From: Bacillota bacterium
Lineage (GTDB): Bacteria; Bacillota; Clostridia; Christensenellales; Aristaeellaceae
Assembly (NCBI GenBank): GCA_023415145.1
Contig: JAEZLW010000202.1
Coordinates: forward strand, 1 to 8,985
Reading direction: 5' to 3'
Length of the DNA: 8,985 nucleotides
Part shown: in pieces, positions 1 through 6,899 of the stretch
Numbering within the stretch: position 1 is the stretch's first letter
Layout: each line of letters starts with the position of its first letter
Translations under genes and position numbers: made by a program
Notes under the pieces: model-generated
Told to the model about the DNA's origin: nothing
Seen by the model: the letters and a program-made list of their open reading frames with translations, nothing else
The model's database searches: none

Positions 1-22
1 CCTTAAAGGAAGGTGAGTGTAC

Positions 23-976
23 ATGAGCGCAAATCCCGCGCCCTCCTCCCTAAACAGGCCTGTACACAAAAGGGCACCCGCTTCGCTTCGGCAGTTTGCG
101 TACAACAAAAAATTGGCTCCTTATGTATTTGTTGCGCCCTTTGTGATCACGTTCCTGCTTTTCTTCCTGTATCCCATCATTTCTACCGTCATCATGAGCT
201 TTCAAAATATCCTTCCCAACCAGGTAGAGTTTATTGGGCTTGCAAATTACCGCAATCTCAATGACCCGATTTTCTTCAAGGCGATCAGCCTGAACCTTCG
301 GTACACCTTGTTTACGCTGCTGATTTTAATCCCTATCCCCGTGCTGCTGGCGGTGCTGCTGGACAGCAAACGAATGAAGGCCCGAAACCTTTTCCGCTCT
401 ACGCTGTTTATCCCGGCACTCACCTCCGTGGTGGTGGCCGGTACCATCTTCCGTTTGATTTTCGGAGAGCTTCCCGGTTCATTGATGAACCAGGCCATCG
501 GCCTCATCGGCATGAAACCTATCAAATGGCTGAAGCTTGCCGACACCTCGTTCATCGCGCTGCTTACCATGGCCACATGGCGCTGGACGGGCGTGAACAT
601 CCTGTATTTTCTGGCAGGGCTTCAAAACATTCCTGTAGAATTGTATGAATCGGCTGAAATCGATGGGGCCAATGCATGGCACAGGTTCAAAAGCATCATC
701 ATCCCCATGCTCAGACCCGTTACCATCTATGTGATCACCATCAGCATATACGGCGGCATGGCCATGTTTACCGAGAGCTATATGGTGTTTTCGGGCAACC
801 GGTCGCCTAACAATATCGGCACCACCATTGTGGGTTATCTGTACCGCAAAGCGTTTGAGGAAAACAACATGGGCTACGGCAGCGCCATCGGCCTTGTGCT
901 GCTTGCAATTGTCATGCTGGTGAATCTCGTGCAGTTGTATCTCAACGGTACGCTCAGAAAGGAGAAGCGGGGATGA
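23..976 (+). CDS. ABC sugar transporter permease, MalF/UgpA type
   Basis: Inner-membrane permease subunit of a carbohydrate-uptake ABC transporter (CUT1 type). The 317-residue protein has a basic N-terminal tail of about 30 residues and six predicted membrane segments (about 33-57, 91-113, 125-147, 178-200, 233-252, 288-308). The cytoplasmic EAA loop that docks on the ATPase lies at 207-230 (ELYESAEIDGA, then IIIP). I chose the ATG at 23 because the ribosome binding site AAGGAAGG (6-13) is 9 bases away. A GTG at 17 in the same frame would be only 3 bases from it. The stop overlaps the start of the second permease by ATGA, so the two are translationally coupled and probably form a heterodimer. 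The substrate is inferred to be arabinose-containing oligosaccharides from the downstream GH51 enzyme. No binding protein or ATPase is in the window. The family call is secure and the substrate is inference. Confidence 0.93.
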   Translation: MSANPAPSSLNRPVHKRAPASLRQFAYNKKLAPYVFVAPFVITFLLFFLYPIISTVIMSFQNILPNQVEFIGLANYRNLNDPIFFKAISLNLRYTLFTLLILIPIPVLLAVLLDSKRMKARNLFRSTLFIPALTSVVVAGTIFRLIFGELPGSLMNQAIGLIGMKPIKWLKLADTSFIALLTMATWRWTGVNILYFLAGLQNIPVELYESAEIDGANAWHRFKSIIIPMLRPVTIYVITISIYGGMAMFTESYMVFSGNRSPNNIGTTIVGYLYRKAFEENNMGYGSAIGLVLLAIVMLVNLVQLYLNGTLRKEKRG

Positions 977-1833
977 AAAAGCGCAATCAATGGACATCTG
1001 TTTTGCTTGTTGTGTTCTTTGTACTGCTGGCCGTGTTGACGCTTTTCCCGCTGTATGCCATCCTGCTGGCATCCTTTAAGCCGACTACGGAGGTCTTCCG
1101 CAAGGGGCTGAATGTGAGCTGGGATTTGCCCATGATGTCCTTTGACAATTATGTGTACCTGTTTACCGGCAACGAAGGCTACTTCCAGTGGTTCGGCAAC
1201 AGCCTGCTTGTCACAGTCATTCAAACGGTAGCGACGCTTTTTGTATGCGCCTTTGTAGGGTACGGGTTTGCCATGTACAGCTTCAAGTTCAAAAACCTGA
1301 TGTTTACCTGTGTTTTGCTTGTCATGATGATCCCGCTGGAGATCATTATCCTGCCGCTGTTCCAGTTGTACAAAGGCATATTTGACTTGACATCAGGAAA
1401 CATACAGTTGCTGGATACATACTGGGGCCTCATCCTGCCCTTCGTGGCCCAGGCGATGCCCATCTTCTTCTTCCGGCAGTACATGAGCGGCCTGCCCCAC
1501 GACTTTGTGGACGCTGGCCGGGTGGACGGCTGCAGTGAGTACGGCATTTTTTTCAGGATCATGATGCCTCTGGCGGTACCCTCCTTTGCCGCCATGGGCA
1601 TACTGGTGGGTATGAACAGTTGGAACGGCTTTTTGTGGCCCTTGATCGTGCTGCGCTCCCAGAGCAAGCTGACGCTGCCCCTGGGGCTGGCATCGCTTTT
1701 ATCCCCCTACGGCAACAACTACGCGGTGCTGATCGCGGGCTCCGTGATGGCGATCATTCCGATCCTGATCCTGTTTATCAGCTTCCAGCGGTACTTTATC
1801 GAAGGCATGACGGCGGGCGGCGTAAAAGGCTGA
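973..1833 (+). CDS. ABC sugar transporter permease, MalG type
   Basis: Second membrane subunit of the same CUT1 sugar importer, 286 residues, the normal length for MalG-type permeases. Membrane segments are visible at about 9-33, 76-100, 108-133, 150-168, 201-219 and 250-270. The EAA loop is at 177-200 (HDFVDAGRVDGCSEYG then IMMPL). The C-terminus ends RYFIEGMTAGGVKG, the hallmark tail of this subfamily. The ATG at 973 overlaps the stop of the preceding permease, and GGAG at 961-964 gives a spacing of 8 bases. The stop codon sits inside a GC-rich hairpin that may terminate transcription. The function as the permease partner is secure; substrate specificity rests only on the neighbouring arabinofuranosidase. 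Confidence 0.94.
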   Translation: MKKRNQWTSVLLVVFFVLLAVLTLFPLYAILLASFKPTTEVFRKGLNVSWDLPMMSFDNYVYLFTGNEGYFQWFGNSLLVTVIQTVATLFVCAFVGYGFAMYSFKFKNLMFTCVLLVMMIPLEIIILPLFQLYKGIFDLTSGNIQLLDTYWGLILPFVAQAMPIFFFRQYMSGLPHDFVDAGRVDGCSEYGIFFRIMMPLAVPSFAAMGILVGMNSWNGFLWPLIVLRSQSKLTLPLGLASLLSPYGNNYAVLIAGSVMAIIPILILFISFQRYFIEGMTAGGVKG

Positions 1834-1847
1834 TCCCGCCGCCTTTT
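1816..1847 (+). terminator. Possible intrinsic terminator overlapping the end of the second permease gene
   Basis: GGCGGCG (1816-1822) pairs perfectly with CGCCGCC (1837-1843), with TTTT immediately after (1844-1847). The 14-base loop contains the TGA stop codon. A competing hairpin, GTAAAAGGC (1822-1830) with GCCTTTTAC (1841-1849), uses part of the same sequence. The U-tract is short, so termination may be partial, allowing read-through into the regulator and arabinofuranosidase genes. Confidence 0.45.
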
Positions 1848-1913
1848 ACTATTGCCAATTCCTATCTCCGGTTCCAATAACTTGTGGTCTATCCCGCCGC
1901 TGCATTGTGCCTG

Positions 1914-1952
1914 CTTGACGTCATGCCGCAGTGCCTTGCGGCGCAAGATAAT
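1914..1952 (+). promoter_or_regulatory. Nested inverted repeats and promoter-like sequence before the ArsR-type regulator
   Basis: The 1834-2010 gap contains no gene. Within it are two overlapping inverted repeats: GCCGCA (1925-1930) with TGCGGC (1937-1942), and CTTGCG (1935-1940) with CGCAAG (1942-1947), the latter a 13-base palindrome with one central base. A -10-like GATAAT lies at 1947-1952, directly abutting the second palindrome. A TTGACG at 1914-1919 resembles a -35 box, but the spacing of about 27 bases is too long for a standard promoter. The position fits an operator, possibly for the adjacent regulator; that assignment is inference. Confidence 0.35.
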
Positions 1953-2010
1953 CACTCACAGGTTTTGTTGAAATCTTCAATTGGAATTGGTATCAAAGGG
2001 AGTGGGCGAA

Positions 2011-3012
2011 TTGGTGATTCAGGTGGACAAGGACAGTGTGCCTTTTTTTGAAGCGCTGGCCAGTGAAGTCCGGGTGGAGATACTGCACCTTTTGGCCAAG
2101 GAGGATTTGAATATCAAGCAGCTTGCCGAAAAAATCGGCATCAGCAGTTCCATTATGACAAGGCATGTGCAAAAGCTGGAGGCAGCCGGCATCATCAAGT
2201 CCAGCCTGGTAACGGTAAACGGGGCCAGCCACAAGAAATGCGTGATGATGGAAACGGAGTACCGTCTTCAATTGCCCCACCGCAACATCACGCAAAACAT
2301 CCATGAAGTATCCATCCCCGTGGGCCACTACAGCGAGATACAGGTAAAGCCCACCTGCGGGCTGGCTACGGACGACAACATCATCGGCTATTTTGACGAG
2401 CCCAAGTTTTTGATGGACCCCCAGCGGATGCATGCCCAGATTTTATGGTTCACCCAGGGGTATGTGGAATACACTTTTCCCAACTACATGCAGCCCAGTC
2501 AAACGCTGGAGGAAATCGATATATCACTGGAGCTTTCTTCCGAAGCACCGGGTTTCAACGATGAATGGCCGTCGGACATTACCTTTTACCTAAACGGTGT
2601 CCGGCTTTTCGACTGGACATGCCCTGGAGATTTTGGCCTGCGTCATGGCGTGATCACCCCCGGTTGGTGGCAGGCCAACCAGTACGGTCTTTTGAAGCTG
2701 ATCCGCATTGACAAAACCGGTACGTATTTGGACGAGGTCAGGAAAAGCGATATGACCATTGCCGATGTTGGCAACAGCTTGCCAAGCTGGCGTTTTAGAA
2801 TGGAAGTAAGCGAACAGGCCGAGCATGTGGGCGGGCTGACCGTGTATGGCAGGAAATTCGGCAATCACAACCAGGATATTCTTGTCCGTACCTTCTTTTC
2901 CACGCCGCTGGACGATGTGAACATGGTGAAGGATTTCTGGTATGGCCGGAACAAAACCATGCGTGAATCGGTGGGGTTGATCAACGCTTTGGGAAGGGAT
3001 GCCAAGGTATGA
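2011..3012 (+). CDS. ArsR-type winged-helix regulator with large C-terminal domain
   Basis: Predicted one-component transcription factor of about 333 residues. The N-terminal 65 residues form an ArsR-like winged helix (SEVRVEILHLL, then IKQLAEKIGISSSIMTRHVQKLEAAGII). The remaining 250 or so residues form a beta-rich domain with many Trp/Gly positions (EWPSDITFYLNG, DWTCPGDFG, TPGWW, HVGGLTVYG). This resembles an all-beta, possibly carbohydrate-binding fold, and no metal-binding Cys cluster like that of classical ArsR sensors (about 100 residues) is obvious. The frame is open from a TTG at 1981, but AAAGGGAG at 1995-2002 is 8 bases before TTG 2011 and 11 before GTG 2014, so the start is one of these two. 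Its stop overlaps the GH51 start by ATGA. It probably senses a sugar and controls this arabinoside cluster; role and ligand are inferred. Confidence 0.82.
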   Translation: MVIQVDKDSVPFFEALASEVRVEILHLLAKEDLNIKQLAEKIGISSSIMTRHVQKLEAAGIIKSSLVTVNGASHKKCVMMETEYRLQLPHRNITQNIHEVSIPVGHYSEIQVKPTCGLATDDNIIGYFDEPKFLMDPQRMHAQILWFTQGYVEYTFPNYMQPSQTLEEIDISLELSSEAPGFNDEWPSDITFYLNGVRLFDWTCPGDFGLRHGVITPGWWQANQYGLLKLIRIDKTGTYLDEVRKSDMTIADVGNSLPSWRFRMEVSEQAEHVGGLTVYGRKFGNHNQDILVRTFFSTPLDDVNMVKDFWYGRNKTMRESVGLINALGRDAKV

Positions 3013-4508
3013 AGCTGTACGTTACCACCGGACGGGAGGTTGGCAAAGCCAGCCCCATGATTTACGGTCACTTTCTGGAGCATTTTCACCGGCAGGTGTA
3101 TGGCGGCGTGTATGATCCCGGCCATCCGCTTTCTGATGAAGACGGGTTTCGCAAGGATGTTTTGGCGGCGCTCAAAAAAATCAGGCCGTCCATCCTGCGT
3201 TGGCCCGGCGGCTGCTTCGTGTCCTCCTACAACTGGAAAAAGGGCGTGGGGAAAAGCCGCCCGGCCGTTTTTGACAAGGCCTGGCGGGTGGAGGACAGCA
3301 ATGCATTCGGTACGGATGAATTCATGCTATTGTGCAAAAAGCTGGATTGCGAGCCGTACATCTGTACAAATGCCGGCACGGGCACCATAGAGGAAATGAG
3401 CGACTGGCTGGAATACTGCAACCTTCCATCGGAAGGGGAGTATGCAAGGCAGCGCATTGCCAATGGTTACAAAAAGCCCCATGGCGTAAAATACTGGAGC
3501 ATCGGCAACGAAAACTACGGCTCCTGGGAGCTAGGCGCAAAGGAAGCTGAGGAGTGGGGCAGGCTTGTTTGCGAAGCCGCAAAGCTCATGCATCATGTGG
3601 ACCCAACGATAGAGCTTTCCGCCGCGGCCCTGACCGATATCGACTGGAACCTGAGCCTTCTGCGCAAGGCCGGGCACAACCTTAACTGGATTTCCATCCA
3701 CCAGTACTGGGACGCCATCCACAACACCAACGCTTTGGCTACCTATGAACAGGCCATAGCCTATACCCAAAACCTGGGAGAGTCCATTGCAATGGTCCGG
3801 GGGTTGCTTACTGCGTTGGGGCTTCAAAAGAAAATCAAGATCGCCTTTGACGAGTGGAATCTTCGGGGTTGGTACCATCCCAACATGCATACGCAAAAAA
3901 TGGGTGTGACCAAGGAAGAATATTTGCTGCCCAGGGACAAGAACGATATCAATAGCTCCTACACCATGGCCGACGCCGTGTTTTCGGCTTGCTTTCTAAA
4001 TGAGTTGAACCGCAACTGCGACATTGTAGGCATGGCGAATTTCGCGCCGGCGGTGAACACCAGGGGCTGTATTTTCACCCATCCCGGCGGCATTGTCAAG
4101 CGTACCACCTATCACGTGTTTGACCTGTATGTGAGCCACATGCAGGATACCGTGGTGGACGTATACGTAGAAAATATGCCCAAGGCGGTGTTCAAGCACA
4201 AGGATCAGCATGATGTGACGGTGGATCAGGTGGATGTGGTGGCCACTGTAGGCGGTGACCGGCGGACGGTGACGCTGGCGGCGGTTAACAAGTCGGTCGC
4301 TTCGCTTGAGGAAATGGAGGTCATTGTGGACCGCGCACCCATCAAGGCCTACCGGGTGCATACGCTGGCAGGTGCCTCCTGCGATAGCTACAACGACATA
4401 GGCCATCAGGGTGCCGTGATCCATTCCACCGGCTGGATGGAGGTTACATCCCCCCGGCCTCTGGCGCTGCTGCCCCATTCGGTGAATATCGTGGAAGCGC
4501 AATTGTGA
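3009..4508 (+). CDS. abfA: Alpha-N-arabinofuranosidase, GH51
   Basis: Hydrolyses terminal non-reducing alpha-L-arabinofuranosyl residues from arabinoxylan or arabinan oligosaccharides, releasing L-arabinose. The 499-residue length matches bacterial GH51 enzymes. The N-terminus shows the family signature GHFLEHFHRQVYGGVYDP, followed by RWPGGCF. The acid/base is Glu168 in GNENYGSWELG and the nucleophile is Glu282 in IAFDEWNLRGWY. These carboxylates end strands 4 and 7 of the (beta/alpha)8 barrel in the GH-A clan, and a C-terminal beta-sandwich follows from about residue 380. There is no signal peptide, so the enzyme is cytoplasmic and acts on oligosaccharides imported by the upstream transporter. 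The start ATG overlaps the regulator stop, implying translational coupling. All key residues are present and the gene is intact. Confidence 0.96.
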   Translation: MKLYVTTGREVGKASPMIYGHFLEHFHRQVYGGVYDPGHPLSDEDGFRKDVLAALKKIRPSILRWPGGCFVSSYNWKKGVGKSRPAVFDKAWRVEDSNAFGTDEFMLLCKKLDCEPYICTNAGTGTIEEMSDWLEYCNLPSEGEYARQRIANGYKKPHGVKYWSIGNENYGSWELGAKEAEEWGRLVCEAAKLMHHVDPTIELSAAALTDIDWNLSLLRKAGHNLNWISIHQYWDAIHNTNALATYEQAIAYTQNLGESIAMVRGLLTALGLQKKIKIAFDEWNLRGWYHPNMHTQKMGVTKEEYLLPRDKNDINSSYTMADAVFSACFLNELNRNCDIVGMANFAPAVNTRGCIFTHPGGIVKRTTYHVFDLYVSHMQDTVVDVYVENMPKAVFKHKDQHDVTVDQVDVVATVGGDRRTVTLAAVNKSVASLEEMEVIVDRAPIKAYRVHTLAGASCDSYNDIGHQGAVIHSTGWMEVTSPRPLALLPHSVNIVEAQL

Positions 4509-4520
4509 CAGGAAACATAC

Positions 4521-4559
4521 AAACAAAACCGTTCCGATCATCCGAAACGGTTATTGTTT
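4521..4559. terminator. Bidirectional intrinsic terminator between convergent genes
   Basis: AACCGTT (4527-4533) pairs with AACGGTT (4546-4552). Two more inner pairs form beyond one mismatch, and outer AAACAA (4521-4526) pairs with TTGTTT (4554-4559) around one unpaired A. The hairpin sits between the end of the arabinofuranosidase gene (+) and the end of the RNA methyltransferase gene (-). The T-rich tract is clearer for minus-strand transcription (TTTTGTTTG) than for plus (TTATTGTTT). Confidence 0.75.
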
Positions 4560-4573
4560 ATTCAAACGGTTTG

Positions 4574-5341
4574 TCAGCCTCTGTTCACCAGGTCATACAT
4601 CATGATCCCCGCAGCCACCGCGGCATTCAAGGATTCCGCGCCGCCGCGCATGGGCAGCGTCAGCCGGTGCGAGCATAGCTGGCTGACCTCTTGCGATACG
4701 CCGTTGCCCTCACTGCCGATGACAAGGCATAGGTTGCCGTTCACTTTAGACCTTTCATAAAAGGGCGTGCCACCTAATTCGCCGGACACAAGGCTGTACC
4801 CGGTTTTTATGAGCTCTTCCAGCGCATCCCCAAGAGAAGGTGTGACCACGGCTTTCATCCGAAAGATGCTGCCCATGGTGGCCCGCAGGCACTTGGGGGA
4901 ATAGAGGTCGGCGCATTCCGCCGACAAGATCGCGCCGGAAAAACCGGCGGCGTCCGCCGTGCGCAAAATGGTGCCTACGTTGCCGGGGTCCTGCACACCG
5001 TCCAGCGCTACAATCCGTGTGCCCAATTCGCATAGGGCCGGTATGATTGGCAAACTGATGATGGCGGCCACCCCTTGCGGCGTTTTGGTGTCGCAGACCG
5101 CGGCCAGGATATGCGCGGACACGGCGTACACATCACAGGATGCCGAATCCGCTAACCCCTGATATTCCTGTAGCCTGTCCATGTCGATGAGCAGCGTTTC
5201 CAAAAGGCCCGCATGAAGGGCTTCGCCCACCATTTTGAAACCTTCCACAACATACAGGCCGGCATCCTGTCGGGCAGCCCTTGTTTTCAGGCTGCGCCAG
5301 AAAGCCACTTTTGGGTTTTGCATGCTGGTAATGGTCAGCAA
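4574..5341 (-). CDS. TrmH/SpoU-family RNA 2'-O-methyltransferase
   Basis: AdoMet-dependent ribose methyltransferase of the SPOUT superfamily, 255 residues, probably acting on 23S rRNA or tRNA. The first 95 or so residues form the L30e-like RNA-binding domain (VVEGFKMVGEAL at 31-42). The trefoil-knot catalytic domain carries motif 1 at 117-130 (DPGNVGTILRTAD, with the conserved Arg127), motif 2 at 208-215 (IGSEGNGV) and motif 3 at 229-246 (LPMRGGAESLNAAVAAG). The start is TTG at 5341, supported by GGAGG at 5350-5354 eight bases upstream. It lies 26 bases after the FucU-type gene, which suggests one transcription unit, and it ends before the bidirectional terminator. The exact target nucleotide cannot be told from the sequence. 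RlmB or a YsgA-like paralogue are the nearest ideas. Confidence 0.92.
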   Translation of the reverse strand: MLTITSMQNPKVAFWRSLKTRAARQDAGLYVVEGFKMVGEALHAGLLETLLIDMDRLQEYQGLADSASCDVYAVSAHILAAVCDTKTPQGVAAIISLPIIPALCELGTRIVALDGVQDPGNVGTILRTADAAGFSGAILSAECADLYSPKCLRATMGSIFRMKAVVTPSLGDALEELIKTGYSLVSGELGGTPFYERSKVNGNLCLVIGSEGNGVSQEVSQLCSHRLTLPMRGGAESLNAAVAAGIMMYDLVNRG

Positions 5342-5345
5342 TCCA

Positions 5346-5354
5346 CTTTCCTCC
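5346..5354 (-). promoter_or_regulatory. Ribosome binding site deciding a TTG start
   Basis: The minus strand reads GGAGGAAAG here, a near-perfect anti-16S match eight bases before the TTG start of the RNA methyltransferase. It fixes the start despite the non-ATG codon. Confidence 0.8.
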
Positions 5355-5367
5355 GTTTACAAGGTGT

Positions 5368-5799
5368 CTACTTTGAGATGACGCCTTTTTTCAAAATGAC
5401 ATTGGCATACAGCGCGTTTTCGCCGGTCTGGATGGTGGCAAACGCCTGTTGGCTGCGCTCGTAGAATGCAAAGCGCTCCTCAAACCCTACGCGTGTGCCG
5501 GGCTGGTGCTTTTCAATGATATCTCGGAATTCCGTCCATATGGGCGGGTCGCCGGGCAGTGAACCGGGGACGACCTGCATCAGTGTTACAGGCGCTTCCA
5601 CAAACGTATCCAGCGGAAAAAGCGCCAAAATAGCATCCAATAGGGCTGGCACCGGGTGTCCGTCGCAGCGGATGCACCGCTTGCCCATGGTGGCGGCGGG
5701 GAAGTTGCCATCCCCGATCACGATCTCATCACCGTGTCCCATTTCGGCCAATGTTTTTAGCAATTCGGGTGAAATGAGCGGTGAAATGCCTTTGAGCAT
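5368..5799 (-). CDS. fucU: FucU/RbsD-family sugar mutarotase (L-fucose mutarotase-like)
   Basis: Interconverts anomers of a sugar, most likely L-fucose or a related pyranose, supplying the anomer used by the isomerase or kinase. The 143 residues match FucU in length and show its N-terminal signature, LKGISPLISPELLKTLAEMGHGDEIVI in outline, with the catalytic-type His22 in GHGD followed by DGNFPA at 30-35. The C-terminal part has FYERSQQAFA (111-120) and the ending YANVILKKG (131-139), where FucU proteins have a conserved aromatic and Asn. The ATG at 5799 has GGGAGGA at 5808-5814, spacing 8. No other fucose genes (isomerase, kinase, aldolase) are in the window, so the sugar is inferred from family similarity. 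It is the first gene of a two-gene minus-strand unit. Confidence 0.9.
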   Translation of the reverse strand: MLKGISPLISPELLKTLAEMGHGDEIVIGDGNFPAATMGKRCIRCDGHPVPALLDAILALFPLDTFVEAPVTLMQVVPGSLPGDPPIWTEFRDIIEKHQPGTRVGFEERFAFYERSQQAFATIQTGENALYANVILKKGVISK

Positions 5800-5843
5800 G
5801 AGCTTTATCCTCCCTGTTCATGAAGTAGCGCTCTTATATGTGT

Positions 5844-5872
5844 AGTATAGCAAAGGCGGGTGAAATTGGAAA
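5844..5872 (-). promoter_or_regulatory. Sigma-70-type promoter for the fucU-like gene
   Basis: On the minus strand TTTCCA (5872-5867) and TATACT (5849-5844) are separated by 17 bases. The -10 matches consensus at five of six positions and the -35 at four. It lies about 45 bases before the gene start, in the gap between divergent genes. Confidence 0.55.
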
Positions 5873-5889
5873 GCCATTTGCATACACCT

Positions 5890-5918
5890 TTGATGGTCAA
5901 GCATATTTTGCCTGGTCA
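5890..5918 (+). promoter_or_regulatory. Possible operator half-sites in the divergent intergenic region
   Basis: TTGA-TGG-TCAA (5890-5900) is a small palindrome, and TGGTCA recurs at 5894-5899 and 5913-5918, 19 bases apart. This lies between the divergent starts at 5799 and 5992. No convincing plus-strand promoter was identified. The elements are short and could be chance. Confidence 0.2.
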
Positions 5919-5991
5919 TGTGAAGGAAAATGCGGCTTGTGTTTGGAACATGTATATCCGGTAAGTATTGATCGTGAAAGGAAGATCATAT

Positions 5992-6843
5992 ATGCCTCCC
6001 GAATCGTTTCCCCGCACCCTGGTGGGTGGAATCTCCCTGCCGCGCATGCTGATCGGCACCAACTGGATACTGGGCTACAGCCATACCAGTGCCGCCGCTG
6101 ATACGCAGATCAAGAACCGTTTTGACAAGGGCGAGGCCGTGGCAGAGATTTTGGAAACATACCTTGAACACGGCATCGACGCCATGATGTGCCCGCTAAA
6201 CGAAAACGAAGCTTTTTTGGATGGCATCCGCCTGGCCCAGGAACGGTCAGGGAAAAGGCTGATCATCATCGATACGCCCATCCTGAACGTGGACGACAGC
6301 CCTAAGGCCAGGGCGGAAGCACGTCAAACGATCAAAATATCCAAAAGGCTCGGGGCCACCTTCTGCATGCCCCATCACTACAGCGCCGAGCAGCTGGTCA
6401 ACAAGAACAGGCGCACCATGGATCGGCTGCCGGATTACCTAAACATGATCCGGGAGGCCGGCATGATCCCGGGCCTGTCCGCCCATATGCCGGAGTTGAT
6501 CGTGTATTCCGATCTGAATGAATACGATGTGGAAACGTATGTTCAAATATACAACTGCATGGGCTTTTTGATGCAGGTGGAGATCGAGTTCATCCACAAG
6601 GTGATCTGGAATGCGAAAAAGCCGGTAATGACCATCAAAGCCATGGCGGCAGGCAGGGTATCGCCTTTCGTGGGGCTGTCGTTTTCCTATGCCACGCTGC
6701 GCCCCTGCGACATGGTAACGGTGGGCTGCCACACCAGGGAAGAGGTTTTGGAGGATATAGAGATTGCCCTGGCCGCGATGGAACACAGGCCGCCGGATTT
6801 GGAAGGCAGGAGCAGCCCCAAGAAAAGCGAGATCATGAAGTAG
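5992..6843 (+). CDS. Uncharacterised protein, probable TIM barrel, distantly aldo-keto-reductase-like
   Basis: I do not recognise a characterised family. The 283-residue soluble protein has no signal peptide or membrane segment. Alternating hydrophobic strands and amphipathic helices suggest a TIM barrel: LIGTNWILGYS (20-30), ETYLEHGIDAMMCP (55-68), RLIIIDTPI (89-97), ATFCMPHHY (122-130), PGLSAHMPELIVYS (160-173), KPVMTIKAMAAGRV (210-223) and CDMVTVGCHTREEVLEDIEIAL (239-260). The last two segments resemble the C-terminal phosphate-site region of aldo-keto reductases, but the Asp-Tyr-Lys-His tetrad of that family is not evident. The ATG at 5992 is chosen because AAAGGAAG (5977-5984) is 7 bases upstream; the frame is open back to a TTG at 5968. 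It is divergent from the mutarotase, so a role in sugar metabolism is possible but unproven. Confidence 0.75.
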   Translation: MPPESFPRTLVGGISLPRMLIGTNWILGYSHTSAAADTQIKNRFDKGEAVAEILETYLEHGIDAMMCPLNENEAFLDGIRLAQERSGKRLIIIDTPILNVDDSPKARAEARQTIKISKRLGATFCMPHHYSAEQLVNKNRRTMDRLPDYLNMIREAGMIPGLSAHMPELIVYSDLNEYDVETYVQIYNCMGFLMQVEIEFIHKVIWNAKKPVMTIKAMAAGRVSPFVGLSFSYATLRPCDMVTVGCHTREEVLEDIEIALAAMEHRPPDLEGRSSPKKSEIMK

Positions 6844-6899
6844 CATACAAAAATTCTGGTTTTCCTGATAGTCGGCAGGCTTTAGCGGGGAGGAATCTT

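Noticed and set aside
479..1072. Minus-strand open frame of 197 codons across the permease genes
   Set aside because: It lies wholly opposite two well-supported permease genes, has His/Gln-rich low-complexity composition and no family motifs.
1812..1849. H-type pseudoknot formed by GGCGGG/CCCGCC and GTAAAAGGC/GCCTTTTAC
   Set aside because: The segments are in pseudoknot order, but there are no bases between the second arm of stem 1 and the second arm of stem 2. The required loop cannot span stem 1, so they are better read as mutually exclusive hairpins.
3996..4541. Minus-strand open frame of 181 codons opposite the end of the GH51 gene
   Set aside because: It is a shadow of a clearly coding gene, runs through the terminator region and has a biased His/Gly/Val composition with no recognisable domain.
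5838..6101. Plus-strand 87-codon frame with a CEGKCGLC stretch in the divergent intergenic region
   Set aside because: The Cys pattern is suggestive, but the frame starts inside the minus-strand promoter without a ribosome binding site and runs out of frame into the start of the better-supported gene at 5992.
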